Assembly (NCBI GenBank): GCA_024234435.1 | Contig: JACKOF010000001.1 | Span: forward strand, 2,046,001 to 2,110,000 | Origin: Pseudomonadales bacterium | GTDB taxonomy: Bacteria; Pseudomonadota; Gammaproteobacteria; Pseudomonadales; Porticoccaceae | Direction of reading: 5' to 3' | Length of the DNA stretch: 64,000 nucleotides | Shown here: positions 24,748 through 34,478 of the stretch, one piece after another | Numbering within the stretch: the stretch's first letter is position 1 | Layout of the letters: each line of letters opens with the position of its first letter | Program-made: the position numbers and the translations under genes | The notes under the pieces: model-generated | What the model was told of the DNA's origin: nothing | Databases searched by the model: none | The model's input: only the letters and a program-made list of their open reading frames with translations

Positions 24748-27384
24748 TCAATTGCGTGCAAACTGTACTTCACCGTCAACCAGCCTTGTGTGGATAGTAT
24801 CACCGGGTTCAAATTTGCCTGCCAATACTTCCTGAGCCAGCGGGTTTTCCAGCAACTGCTGAACAGCACGCTTCAAAGGGCGGGCACCATAGACCGGGTC
24901 AAAACCCGCCTCGCATATCTTGTCTACTACATCGACATCAATATCCAGTACCAGGTCGCGCTCAGTCAAACGTTTTGCCAGCAAGCCCAGTTGAATATCA
25001 GCAATACCCCTGATCTGTTGTTGCCCCAGGGGGTGGAACACAACGCTCTCATCAATTCGGTTAATAAACTCAGGTCTGAAATGTTGTGCAACCACAGACA
25101 TCACCACCTCTTTCATGGCCTGATAGCGGTTTTCATTCTGAATGGAATCATCCGCAGCCTCGCTGCCATCAAAACTGATGGAGTCGTAACTGCGATCCTC
25201 TACCAGCTCCTGAATACGGTCAGAACCGAGATTGGAGGTCATCACCACCACTGTATTGCGAAAATCGACAGTGCGCCCCTGGCCATCGGTCAAGCGACCA
25301 TCATCGAGCACCTGCAACAGAATATTGAATACATCGGGGTGTGCCTTTTCAACCTCATCCAGCAACAATACGGAATAGGGACGACGGCGCACAGCTTCGG
25401 TCAGATAGCCCCCCTCTTCATAGCCCACATAGCCGGGGGGGGCACCCACCAGCCGGGCCACCGAGTGCTTCTCCATAAACTCGGACATATCAATCCGCAC
25501 CATGGCATCTTCGCTGTCGAACAGGAATTCAGCCAGCGCCTTGCAAAGTTCGGTTTTACCAACACCGGTTGGCCCGAGAAACAGAAATGAACCATTTGGC
25601 CGGTTGGGATCAGAGAGCCCCGCCCGGGAGCGACGCACCGCGTTAGACACAGCAACAACTGCTTCGTGCTGACCAATAACCCGTTTATGCAACATGTCTT
25701 CCATGTGCAGTAACTTCTCGCGCTCACCTTCCAGCATTTTGGAAACCGGAATCCCGGTCCACTTGGAAACGATTTCAGCGATTTCTTCCTCGGTTACTTT
25801 GTTGCGCAGCAGCTGTGTCTCGCTGGTTCCCAGTTCTTCGGCCGCAGCCAACTGCCTTTCCAACTCGGGAATGGTGCCATATTGCAACTCGGACATTTTC
25901 TCCAGATTGGATGAACGCCTGGCTGCATCCATCTCGAGTTTGGCTTGCTCCAGATCACTTTTGATCTGGGTGGAACCCTGCATAGCTGCTTTCTCGGCCT
26001 TCCAGATTTCTTCCAGATCAGCGTACTCTTTTTCGACAGAAGCAATGCTTTGTTCAATTTTTTCCAAGCGTTTTTTGGAAGCTTCATCATCATCTTTCTT
26101 GATCGCTTCACGTTCAATTTTCAGTTGAATCAGACGCCGTTCCAGCTTGTCCATTTGCTCCGGCTTGGAGTCAATTTCCATACGAATGCGGCTGGCAGCT
26201 TCGTCAATCAGGTCAATCGCCTTATCCGGCAATTGTCGATCAGTAATGTAACGCTGGGAGAGCCGTGCAGCAGCCACAATTGCCGAATCAGTGATATCAA
26301 CACCATGGTGGACTTCATAGCGCTCTTTCAAGCCACGCAGAATGGCAATGGTATCTTCCTCTGAGGGCTCGTCTACCAGCACTTTCTGGAAGCGCCGCTC
26401 AAGCGCTGCATCTTTTTCAATATACTGCCGATATTCGTTAAGCGTGGTCGCACCGACACAATGCAATTCACCTCGCGCCAACGCGGGTTTAAGCATATTG
26501 CCGGCATCCATGGCACCTTCTGCCTTACCGGCACCCACCATGGTATGCAGCTCATCAATAAACAGAATGATACGACCCTCCTGCTTACTCAACTCGTTGA
26601 GAACGGCTTTCAAGCGCTCTTCAAAATCGCCACGAAACTTTGCCCCGGCCAATAGCGCACCCAAATCGAGGGAAAGTACCCGTTTATCTTTCAGACCCTC
26701 AGGCACTTCGCCATTGATAATGCGCTGTGCCATTCCTTCCAGAATAGCAGTCTTACCCACTCCCGGTTCACCAATCAGAACCGGGTTATTTTTAGTCCGG
26801 CGCTGCAACACTTGAATGGTGCGGCGAATTTCATCATCACGACCAATTACCGGGTCCAGTTTGCCCTGCTCTGCGCGCTCAGTCAGGTCAATGGTGTATT
26901 TTTCCAATGCTTGACGGCTGCCTTCTGCCTCTGGATCTGTCACTTTTTCTCCTCCTCGCACCTGTTCAACCACTTTCTGCAGACGAGCTTTGTCGCCATG
27001 CTTTCGAAGTGTTTTCCCCACGTCGCCACTATCATCAAGCATGGCCAGCAGCAGGGATTCACTGGAAATATACTGATCACCCTGCTGTTGTGCCTGCTTG
27101 TCAGCCAGATTAAACAGGCGGCCCAGATTTTGGGACAAGTTCACTTCGCCCGTGGGCGATTGCACAACAGGTAACAGTTGTATCTGATGTTGCAAATCCT
27201 GCTGCAATCCGGCCATATTAAACCCGGCCTGCTCAAGCATAGGCCGCACTGAGCCACCCTCCTGATTAAGCATTGCCGCCAGCAGATGTGTCGGCTCAAT
27301 AGCATTGTGGTCACGCCCAACAGCCATCGACTGTGCATCGGCCATGGCGCTTTGTAAATGACTGGTTAATCGATCAAATCTCAT
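24748..27384 (-). CDS. clpB: ClpB disaggregase (AAA+ chaperone)
   Basis: 878 residues; ATG preceded by GAGG at 5 bases. The N-terminal Clp domain binds substrates, the first AAA+ module has Walker A GEPGVGKT, the long coiled-coil middle domain (about 405-530) works with DnaK, and the second AAA+ module has GPTGVGKTELCK. It resolves protein aggregates with DnaKJ/GrpE. It is slightly longer than E. coli ClpB (857), in part through an acidic insert (SISFDGSEAADDSIQNEN) in the second ATPase module. The upstream region carries a sigma-32-type promoter, as expected for a heat-shock gene. Confidence 0.98.
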   Translation of the reverse strand: MRFDRLTSHLQSAMADAQSMAVGRDHNAIEPTHLLAAMLNQEGGSVRPMLEQAGFNMAGLQQDLQHQIQLLPVVQSPTGEVNLSQNLGRLFNLADKQAQQQGDQYISSESLLLAMLDDSGDVGKTLRKHGDKARLQKVVEQVRGGEKVTDPEAEGSRQALEKYTIDLTERAEQGKLDPVIGRDDEIRRTIQVLQRRTKNNPVLIGEPGVGKTAILEGMAQRIINGEVPEGLKDKRVLSLDLGALLAGAKFRGDFEERLKAVLNELSKQEGRIILFIDELHTMVGAGKAEGAMDAGNMLKPALARGELHCVGATTLNEYRQYIEKDAALERRFQKVLVDEPSEEDTIAILRGLKERYEVHHGVDITDSAIVAAARLSQRYITDRQLPDKAIDLIDEAASRIRMEIDSKPEQMDKLERRLIQLKIEREAIKKDDDEASKKRLEKIEQSIASVEKEYADLEEIWKAEKAAMQGSTQIKSDLEQAKLEMDAARRSSNLEKMSELQYGTIPELERQLAAAEELGTSETQLLRNKVTEEEIAEIVSKWTGIPVSKMLEGEREKLLHMEDMLHKRVIGQHEAVVAVSNAVRRSRAGLSDPNRPNGSFLFLGPTGVGKTELCKALAEFLFDSEDAMVRIDMSEFMEKHSVARLVGAPPGYVGYEEGGYLTEAVRRRPYSVLLLDEVEKAHPDVFNILLQVLDDGRLTDGQGRTVDFRNTVVVMTSNLGSDRIQELVEDRSYDSISFDGSEAADDSIQNENRYQAMKEVVMSVVAQHFRPEFINRIDESVVFHPLGQQQIRGIADIQLGLLAKRLTERDLVLDIDVDVVDKICEAGFDPVYGARPLKRAVQQLLENPLAQEVLAGKFEPGDTIHTRLVDGEVQFARN

Positions 27385-27437
27385 ATCAACCTCATGATGT
27401 ATCTTTAACGTTTATGTCGCGGTCTGATAACCATGAG

Positions 27438-27464
27438 ATTGGGATGAAACCAGCGGTTTTCAAG
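27438..27464 (-). promoter_or_regulatory. clpB: Heat-shock (sigma-32/RpoH-type) promoter of clpB
   Basis: On the minus strand, CTTGAAA at 27458-27464 and CCCAAT at 27438-27443 are separated by 14 bases. This closely matches the RpoH consensus CTTGAAA-N11-16-CCCCAT. It predicts a start about 45 bases before clpB. Confidence 0.82.
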
Positions 27465-27501
27465 CCGCAGAATGAAGGCGCTTCAAATAGCATTCAATGA
27501 A

Positions 27502-27515
27502 TTGATGTACATCAA
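27502..27515. promoter_or_regulatory. Perfect FNR/ANR-type box
   Basis: TTGATGTACATCAA fits TTGAT-N4-ATCAA at every fixed position. It lies between pgeF and clpB, about 78 bases upstream of the predicted heat-shock start of clpB. No ideally placed -10 is visible for class II activation at -41.5, so its effect is unknown. Confidence 0.45.
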
Positions 27516-27557
27516 GCAACTGTTACACCGCTGCCAGAATCAAGGCTTGAGCCTGCA

Positions 27558-28304
27558 TCACTCCACCCATATAAGGCTGGCGATGCGGCCTGTTTCGCCA
27601 TCCCTGCGAAAAGAGAAGAAATGTTCACTGTCACTGTAGGTGCAATAGTTACCACCATAAACCAGCCGAACGCCAGCTGCCTTCAAGGCCAGCCTGGCCA
27701 AGGCGTACAAATCAGCCAGCCAGTGCTGGGGACCCTTCTGCTGAAAACAGTTGATGATCTCTTGCCTGCTTTCCCAGTTACCGGCTTGCTCAGTGAAAGC
27801 CCTAACCACATCAACACCCACTTCGAAGTTTGACTGGCTAATAGCCGGACCAAGATACGCCAACAGCTTGGCAGAGCTAAACCGCTGAACACCTTCACTG
27901 ACAATACCTGCAGCCAGCCCACGCCAGCCTGCATGCAATGCTGCAACCTCGGAGCCTTCCTGATTGCACAACAGAATGGGCAGACAATCGGCAGTTTGCA
28001 CCAGGCATATCTGATTCGGATGCTGACTGTAGCTACCATCTGCATCCCGCACAACGCCATCGTTTTGCGCAGGAACAATCCGTATACCATGGGTTTGATT
28101 TAACCATTGCGGTTCAGCGGGAAGCGCAAGCCTTTCAGACAACAGCCGTCGATTTCTCTGTACACACGCCTCACTATCACCCACATGTGTTGCCAGATTA
28201 AAGCTGTAATAAGGGCACTCACTGACACCACCGATCCGGGTTGTAATGACGGCCTGAACGGAAGGGGGGGCAGGCCAGTCGGGAAATATAATGTTCGTAC
28301 TCAT
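27558..28304 (-). CDS. pgeF: Peptidoglycan editing factor PgeF (YfiH family)
   Basis: 248 residues. The Cu-oxidase_4/laccase-like signature is present: TADCLPILLCN and ALHAGWRGLAAGI carry the Cys and His residues that bind zinc with an earlier His (LNQTHG). Family members have been described as polyphenol oxidases and purine nucleoside phosphorylases; E. coli YfiH removes L-Ser-containing errors from murein precursors. It follows rluD by 30 bases and precedes clpB, the Pseudomonas order rluD-pgeF-clpB. Confidence 0.93.
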   Translation of the reverse strand: MSTNIIFPDWPAPPSVQAVITTRIGGVSECPYYSFNLATHVGDSEACVQRNRRLLSERLALPAEPQWLNQTHGIRIVPAQNDGVVRDADGSYSQHPNQICLVQTADCLPILLCNQEGSEVAALHAGWRGLAAGIVSEGVQRFSSAKLLAYLGPAISQSNFEVGVDVVRAFTEQAGNWESRQEIINCFQQKGPQHWLADLYALARLALKAAGVRLVYGGNYCTYSDSEHFFSFRRDGETGRIASLIWVE

Positions 28305-28334
28305 GATCTCACCACCGTTGTCGACAGTTTATGC

Positions 28335-29300
28335 TTATGCCAAATTCTCCCGCTGCAATACTGACAGTAACGTTTCAAAATCGGCAGGCAGCGGTGCTTG
28401 CCAGCACATATAATCTTCTGTATCCGGGTGTATCAGTCCCAGCTCGGCAGCATGCAATGCCTGCCGGGGGAATCCTCGCAACATTTCCACCAGCGATTCG
28501 CTGGCAGCTTTGGGTATTTTCAACCGGCCGGCATACACAGAATCACCGACAAGTGGATAACCGATATGCGCCATATGCACGCGAATCTGGTGTGTGCGCC
28601 CGGTTTCCAGTTTCACTCTGATATGACTGAAATCCCGATACCGCTGCATCACACGGTAATGTGTGATCGCCGGTTTCCCCCCCTTGCCCACTACCGCCAT
28701 TTTAGTGCGCGCTTTGGGGTGACGACCGATATCAGCCTCCACTGTGCCTCCACCGGTCATGACACCGTAGCAAACGGCCTGATATTCCCGGCTGACGGTG
28801 CGTGCCTGCAGCTGTTTAATCAACGAGTGGTGGGCAGCAAGGGTCTTGGCAACCACCATCAAGCCTGTGGTGTCCTTATCCAGCCGATGAACAATACCTG
28901 CACGAGGCACATTTTCAAGTTGCGGATGATGACTTAACAAGCCATTCAGCAGAGTTCCCTGCCGATTTCCTGCCGCAGGATGAACCACCAGCCCTGCCGG
29001 TTTGTTAATTACCAGCAAGGTATCGTCTTCATAGGTAATATCCAGAGCCAGCGGTTCAGGGTTCCATTCTCCTTCGGCTGCCAGCTCCGCATTCAGCGTT
29101 AACAGCTCGCCCCCAAACAGTTTCTCTTTCGATTTCTTTCGCTCACCGTTTACACGCAAGTCACCCTGTTTTATCCACTGCTGGATTCTTGAACGGGAGT
29201 ATTCGGGGAATAATTGTGCGGCAATCTGGTCCAGTCGACTTCCGGCCAACGCCTCGGAAACCGTCATTTCCGCTTCTATAGTTTGTATATCGCCGCTCAT
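28335..29300 (-). CDS. rluD: 23S rRNA pseudouridine synthase RluD
   Basis: 321 residues. An N-terminal S4-like RNA-binding domain (SRSRIQQWIKQGDLRVNG) is followed by the RluA-family catalytic domain with GIVHRLDKDTTGLM, where the Asp of RLDKDT is the nucleophile. It modifies uridines 1911, 1915 and 1917 of helix 69 in 23S rRNA by family precedent. It is divergent from bamD, as in other Gammaproteobacteria. Confidence 0.96.
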   Translation of the reverse strand: MSGDIQTIEAEMTVSEALAGSRLDQIAAQLFPEYSRSRIQQWIKQGDLRVNGERKKSKEKLFGGELLTLNAELAAEGEWNPEPLALDITYEDDTLLVINKPAGLVVHPAAGNRQGTLLNGLLSHHPQLENVPRAGIVHRLDKDTTGLMVVAKTLAAHHSLIKQLQARTVSREYQAVCYGVMTGGGTVEADIGRHPKARTKMAVVGKGGKPAITHYRVMQRYRDFSHIRVKLETGRTHQIRVHMAHIGYPLVGDSVYAGRLKIPKAASESLVEMLRGFPRQALHAAELGLIHPDTEDYMCWQAPLPADFETLLSVLQRENLA

Positions 29301-29417
29301 GGAGTTTTGCTTCGTTCTATTGCTGTGGTTAAATAGCGATTCTTACAGGCATTGCGCCCATCGACAACAGTTCTTTTTATACAGACGCTCTATCACGAAA
29401 GAAGGTCAAATCAACAA

Positions 29418-30401
29418 ATGCGATTTATTACCGTTTTGCTGTTAAGCACGTCATTGTTCATGACCGGCTGCTCCTGGCTGGGTTTTGGTGATGGAGAAGA
29501 AAAAACTCCTGAGACAGAAGGCTACACTGAAAAAGACTTTTACAACGTCATCCAGAAAAACCTCAGCGCCCGCAACTGGAGTGACGCCGTTCAAAATCTT
29601 GAAGCGCTGGAAGCGCAATTCCCGTTCGGGGATTACGCAGACCAGGCTCAACTGGAGCTGATCTACGTCCACTATAAGTTATCCGATCATGAAGCTGCCA
29701 TTGCCGCTGCCGACCGTTTTATTCGGCTCCACCCGCAACACCCTAATGTGGACTATGCTTATTACCTGAAGGGGCTGTCTCACTACGCACAAGATAAGGG
29801 CTTTTTTAGCCAGCTACTGCCAACGGATGATACCAAGCGAGACCCCGGCGCAGCGCGCAGCTCTTTTGCAGCATTCAGCGAACTACTGGCGAAATACCCG
29901 GAGAGTCCCTACGCGCCAGATGCCCGCAAGCGCATGGTCCATCTGCGTAACTGGCTGGCACGCCAGGAAATTCATGTCGCCAATTATTACTTTGTTCGCG
30001 GCTCCTACCTCGCTGCGGCCAACAGGGGCCGTTATGTGGTTGAGAATTTCCAAATGACACCGGCTGTTCCTGATGGCCTGGCAGTTATGGCCCAAGCCTA
30101 CTATTTACTGGGCCTAAAAGACCTGTCAAGCGATGCGGCTCAAACCCTTGCAAGCAATTATCCCGACCACCCCGCACTGGATAAAAACGGTAATTTCCAA
30201 TATCGCACAGACGTTAGCGGTGAACAGCGCACCTGGCTGAACAAAGTGACGTTCGGCTTTTATGACAGTACTGAACCACCGGGGTACGACAGCCGCCACA
30301 TTTATAACAGCGCCTTCCAGGGAACAGAAGACACCAGCGAGAAAAACAATCCAAACAAGAAATCCTGGTTCCACTGGATGACCTTCGGGCTATTCAATTA
30401 A
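29418..30401 (+). CDS. bamD: BamD (ComL), outer-membrane assembly lipoprotein
   Basis: 327 residues from the ATG at 29418; the earlier in-frame start would put 22 residues before the lipoprotein signal. The lipobox FMTGC gives the acylated Cys. Five TPR-like helical repeats follow (DFYNVIQKNLSARNWSDAV, AQFPFGDYADQAQLELIYV, NVDYAYYLKGLSHY). It is an essential part of the BAM complex that folds beta-barrel proteins. The C-terminal extension after about residue 240 is longer than in E. coli (245 residues) but close to the Pseudomonas length. Confidence 0.94.
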   Translation: MRFITVLLLSTSLFMTGCSWLGFGDGEEKTPETEGYTEKDFYNVIQKNLSARNWSDAVQNLEALEAQFPFGDYADQAQLELIYVHYKLSDHEAAIAAADRFIRLHPQHPNVDYAYYLKGLSHYAQDKGFFSQLLPTDDTKRDPGAARSSFAAFSELLAKYPESPYAPDARKRMVHLRNWLARQEIHVANYYFVRGSYLAAANRGRYVVENFQMTPAVPDGLAVMAQAYYLLGLKDLSSDAAQTLASNYPDHPALDKNGNFQYRTDVSGEQRTWLNKVTFGFYDSTEPPGYDSRHIYNSAFQGTEDTSEKNNPNKKSWFHWMTFGLFN

Positions 30402-30451
30402 TGGGACCGACACCAATTTAAACTTTTGTTATTGGGCAAACTGAAAAGACT

Positions 30452-31312
30452 ATGAAACACGCGGACGCCAGACAGGCTGACATCATCAGGGAAATGCGGG
30501 TATTACCAACCATAGATCCGGCATTCGAAGCCCGTCGCAGAACCGACTTCATCAAGCAGACGCTTCTGAATTCAGGGAGCCATTCTTTGGTTCTGGGTAT
30601 CAGCGGAGGTATCGATTCCTGTACCTGTGGCCGACTCGCCCAACTGGCAGTCAACGAACTCAACCATGAGCAGAAAACAGAAGCCTACCGTTTTGTGGCC
30701 GTTCGCCTGCCTTACTCTGTGCAAGCCGATGAAGATGATGCTCAGGCCTCTCTGAATTTCATTCAACCCGGCATCCATACCGTCGTCAATGTGCAACCCG
30801 GAACTGACGGTATTCATTCCGAAGCCCTCAAAGCGCTCGAAAACGTCAATCTGCTACCCGATGCTCATTATGCGATCGATTACGCCAAGGGCAATGTCAA
30901 GGCGCGCGCCAGAATGGTGGCACAATACGAAATTGCTGGCCTATTAGGTGGGCTGGTACTGGGCACTGATCACTCAGCGGAAAACATTACGGGCTTCTTT
31001 ACCAAGTGGGGGGATGGGGCTTGTGACCTCGCACCGCTATTTGGCCTGAGCAAACGTCAGGTACGTCGGCTGGCCGCATATCTTGGTGCACCGGAAACGA
31101 TTATCAACAAAACGCCAACAGCTGATCTGGAGTGCCATTCACCCCAGAAACCCGACGAAGATGCATTGGGAGTCAGTTATGATCAGCTGGACGATTTTCT
31201 CGAAGGGAAGCCGGTAGCGGACGATGTTGCCAAAAAAATCATCAACATCTATTTAAGGACCCAGCACAAACGCTTACCCATACCCACTATTTATGATCAA
31301 AGCTCGCTATAA
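30452..31312 (+). CDS. nadE: Ammonia-dependent NAD synthetase
   Basis: 286 residues. The PP-loop LGISGGIDSCTCGRL binds ATP, and the NAD-synthetase motifs KGNVKARARM, GLVLGTDHSAENITGFFTK, GDGACDLAPL and TPTADLE are all present. No nitrilase-type glutaminase domain is fused, so it uses free ammonia. It makes NAD from deamido-NAD in the cytoplasm. It sits between bamD and pilS, 50 and 46 bases away; in P. aeruginosa nadE is elsewhere. Confidence 0.96.
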   Translation: MKHADARQADIIREMRVLPTIDPAFEARRRTDFIKQTLLNSGSHSLVLGISGGIDSCTCGRLAQLAVNELNHEQKTEAYRFVAVRLPYSVQADEDDAQASLNFIQPGIHTVVNVQPGTDGIHSEALKALENVNLLPDAHYAIDYAKGNVKARARMVAQYEIAGLLGGLVLGTDHSAENITGFFTKWGDGACDLAPLFGLSKRQVRRLAAYLGAPETIINKTPTADLECHSPQKPDEDALGVSYDQLDDFLEGKPVADDVAKKIINIYLRTQHKRLPIPTIYDQSSL

Positions 31313-31358
31313 CCAGAGCCCTGCGACACCGGCCGCGGAAACCCGTGCAGGCTGCTAA

Positions 31359-32996
31359 ATGCAGGCTTCCTCTCACTCATCACTGATTGCCCCACCTCCT
31401 GACAACCTGTTACGGGTATACGCCAGCTATCGGGTCATACTTTCAGCACTGCTGTTTGGAATCTACAGCCTTGGCTGGGCAAAAGACATGCTGGGAACAG
31501 TCAGTCCGCAACTGTACGCAATCACATCTCTCAGCTACCTGATTGTAACAAGCCTGTTTCTACTGCTGTTCAAAATTCTGGATTATCGAGCCAATACACC
31601 GACATTATTTTTGACGCTGCTCATCGATATTACTGCAATCACCCTGATTACCCACGCCAGCGGCGGGCTGGCAAGCGGCCTGTCTCTGCTTTTGCTGGTA
31701 GTAGTCGCGGCTGGCAGCATTTTTGTAAAAGGTCAGTTGGCGCTATTGATTGCAGCAATGGCAAGCCTGGTGGTCTTAACAGTCAATATTGCTCCAGTGT
31801 TTCGTTTCGACCAGACATCAAGCCAATTACTGCAAGCCGGGCTACTGGGCATATTGCTGTTTATCACCGCACTGATTTTCCAGATTCTGACCAAGCGCGC
31901 TCAACAGGCTCAATCTATAGCAGAGATACAAACCTCTCAGGCCGAACAGCTACAACAGCTCAATGAAAATATCATCAAACGGATGAACACCGGTATCATT
32001 GTGGTTTCCGCCGATGACCGAATCCGTCTAATAAACGGTGCAGCCATTCAGCTCCTGGGCGGACAAAAACTTGGTCGCCCGCTCAACAGGGGACAGACCA
32101 TCCGCATAATAAAACCCCTGTTCGATCAGCTGCAGCGCTGGCGTGCTTATCCGTGGCTGAGAACCCCAACGTTTCAGGTAGATGGCTCCCCCGCTGATAT
32201 ACAAGCAAACTTTACCTCGCTGGAAGGCACTACCAGCCAGGATCAGCAGACACTGATTTTTCTGGAAGACTCCAGAGTGCTAGCCCAACATGCGCAGCAG
32301 CTCAAACTCTCCTCACTGGGCCGTTTAACAGGCAGTATCGCACATGAAATTCGCAACCCGTTGGGTGCCATCAGTCACGCCTCTCAATTATTGCAGGAGA
32401 GCGACACCGAACAAAAACATCAGAAGCTGGTGGATATTATTCATCGACACAGCTCTCGCGTGAACCAGATTGTGGAAAATGTGATGCAGCTCTCTCAGCA
32501 GAAACCACCGGAGCTGCAAAAAATCTCCCTTGGCCCGTGGTTAAAGGGCTTTCGGGAAGACTATCTTGAAAATCACCATATGGCTGGCAATATTGAGATT
32601 TTAACGCCGGGTCAGGAGGTTCTGATCTCGTTCGACCTCTCTCACCTGAATCAAATCCTGAATAACCTGGTCGACAACGGGCTACGTTTCAGTGAGAAAG
32701 AAACCGGTATCCGTCAGGTTCAGTTTGCCATCCGCATCAATGAAGACTCCGACCTGCCCTATCTGGATGTGGTCGATCAGGGCCCTGGCGTACAGGATAG
32801 CGACCTGGATCACCTGTTCGAGCCTTTTTTCACTACCCGCCATGAAGGCTCGGGACTCGGGTTATACCTCGCCCGCGAACTCTGCAGGGTAAACTACGCC
32901 ACACTGAGTTACCATAACGCTCCTGAAGGGGGCGCCATATTCAGAATAGAGTTTCCACATCCCGACCGCTTGCTACCCAGAGTAGATAGAGAATGA
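31359..32996 (+). CDS. pilS: PilS, sensor kinase for type IV pilus expression
   Basis: 545 residues. Six membrane helices (about 25-190), a PAS domain (about 200-310), the phosphoacceptor box GSIAHEIRNPLGAISHA with His329, and an HATPase domain with NNLVDNGLRFS and GSGLGLYLARELC. In the Pseudomonas system PilS senses pilin in the membrane and controls PilR. It overlaps pilR by 4 bases (ATGA) and lies upstream of the minor pilin operon. Confidence 0.95.
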   Translation: MQASSHSSLIAPPPDNLLRVYASYRVILSALLFGIYSLGWAKDMLGTVSPQLYAITSLSYLIVTSLFLLLFKILDYRANTPTLFLTLLIDITAITLITHASGGLASGLSLLLLVVVAAGSIFVKGQLALLIAAMASLVVLTVNIAPVFRFDQTSSQLLQAGLLGILLFITALIFQILTKRAQQAQSIAEIQTSQAEQLQQLNENIIKRMNTGIIVVSADDRIRLINGAAIQLLGGQKLGRPLNRGQTIRIIKPLFDQLQRWRAYPWLRTPTFQVDGSPADIQANFTSLEGTTSQDQQTLIFLEDSRVLAQHAQQLKLSSLGRLTGSIAHEIRNPLGAISHASQLLQESDTEQKHQKLVDIIHRHSSRVNQIVENVMQLSQQKPPELQKISLGPWLKGFREDYLENHHMAGNIEILTPGQEVLISFDLSHLNQILNNLVDNGLRFSEKETGIRQVQFAIRINEDSDLPYLDVVDQGPGVQDSDLDHLFEPFFTTRHEGSGLGLYLARELCRVNYATLSYHNAPEGGAIFRIEFPHPDRLLPRVDRE

Positions 32997-34354
32997 GTAA
33001 AACAGCACTTGTCATTGATGACGAACCGGACATTCGAGAACTGCTCAGTATGACACTTGAGCAAATGGGCTTAAGCGTCACTACTTCAGCGGGTATTAAC
33101 AAAGCAAAAAAGCAGCTTGCGGCCAACCGTTTTGACCTCTGCCTCACAGACATGAAACTGCCCGATGGCGACGGCCTGGAGCTGGTGGAACATATCCAGC
33201 TTCACTGCCCCGAAATGCCTGTTGCCGTCATCACTGCACACGGCAATATGGAGATCGCGGTTGATGCACTCAAGAAAGGCGCCTTTGATTTTGTCTCAAA
33301 GCCCCTTGAGCTCATGCGTCTGCGCAACATGGTACAAACCGCACTGGATTTATCCAAGGAGCAGGAGCTCCTGGCGTGTACAAACGAGAGCACAGGCCTG
33401 ATTGGAAACTCTCAGGCCATGCAGGATCTACAGAGAAAAATTCAGCGAGTAGCCCGCAGCCAGGCACCTATCTTTATCAATGGCGAATCCGGCAGTGGCA
33501 AGGAGCTAGTAGCCAGATCAATTCACTATCTTGGCCCCAGAAGCAACGGCCCTTTTGTACCGGTTAACTGTGGCGCCATTCCTTCCGAATTAATGGAAAG
33601 TGAGTTTTTCGGCCACAAAAAAGGTAGTTTTACCGGTGCACACCAGGAAAAACAGGGGCTGTTCCAGGCCGCTAATGGCGGCACGTTGTTCCTTGACGAG
33701 GTTGCAGATCTGCCACTCGCCATGCAAGTCAAGCTCTTGAGAGCCATTCAGGAGCAATCCGTTCGACCCGTTGGTTCAGAAGAAGAGATTCCGGTGGATA
33801 TTCGCCTACTCAGCGCCACCCACAAAAACCTGCATGATGAAGTGACCAGCAACCGGTTCCGTCAGGATTTGTTCTACAGAATCAATGTCATCGAGTTACC
33901 CGTTCCGCCGTTGCGGGAACGCCCGGACGATATCGAACTGCTGGTCAAGCACCTCCTCCAGAACCTTTGTTCGGAGACAGGAGAGAAAGCCCCGAACATC
34001 CACAAAACAGCCATAAATGCGCTTAAATCCTACCATTTCCCTGGGAACGTCAGAGAACTGGAAAATATTCTTGAGCGGGCTTTCACGCTCTGTGATGGAG
34101 AAGAAATTACTGCAGAAGACCTCTTGCTTGATAACAATCGTGCCACCAAAGAGTCATTAACGGGCTTTACCTCACCAAACCTCGCTGACCCGGAAGGTAT
34201 TGAAAACATTGATGACTACCTCGCTGAAATAGAACGCAGCATTATTGAAAAAGCACTGGAAAGCACCCGCTGGAATCGCACTGCCGCCGCCGAAAAATTG
34301 GGGTTGAGCTTTCGGCAAATGCGCTACAAACTGAAAAAACTGGGCATGGACTGA
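32993..34354 (+). CDS. pilR: PilR, NtrC-type response regulator for pilin genes
   Basis: 453 residues. Receiver domain with Asp53 (CLTDMKLPDG), AAA+ domain with Walker A GESGSGKELVAR and the sigma-54 contact loop GSFTGA, and a Fis-type helix-turn-helix at the end (NRTAAAEKLGLSFRQMRYKL). It should activate sigma-54 promoters of pilin genes when phosphorylated by PilS. A pilA-like major pilin is not in the window. Confidence 0.96.
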   Translation: MSKTALVIDDEPDIRELLSMTLEQMGLSVTTSAGINKAKKQLAANRFDLCLTDMKLPDGDGLELVEHIQLHCPEMPVAVITAHGNMEIAVDALKKGAFDFVSKPLELMRLRNMVQTALDLSKEQELLACTNESTGLIGNSQAMQDLQRKIQRVARSQAPIFINGESGSGKELVARSIHYLGPRSNGPFVPVNCGAIPSELMESEFFGHKKGSFTGAHQEKQGLFQAANGGTLFLDEVADLPLAMQVKLLRAIQEQSVRPVGSEEEIPVDIRLLSATHKNLHDEVTSNRFRQDLFYRINVIELPVPPLRERPDDIELLVKHLLQNLCSETGEKAPNIHKTAINALKSYHFPGNVRELENILERAFTLCDGEEITAEDLLLDNNRATKESLTGFTSPNLADPEGIENIDDYLAEIERSIIEKALESTRWNRTAAAEKLGLSFRQMRYKLKKLGMD

Positions 34355-34478
34355 CACTGTTCGCCAATTTTCTCCAGCGCGAACACACAACAGGCAATCA
34401 CTCCAATTCTTTGCTACATTAGCTATCAGTGATCAATGGAAGATCACTAAAATTCAGCATATGCAAAGGATTTGCGCC

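Noticed and set aside
24790..25590. Long plus-strand frame of 266 codons opposite clpB
   Set aside because: Antisense shadow of a highly conserved AAA+ module, with no domain or plausible start site.
34361..34386. Inverted repeat TGTTCGC/GCGAACA after pilR as a terminator
   Set aside because: The stem is only 7 bp with a long loop and no T-run follows.
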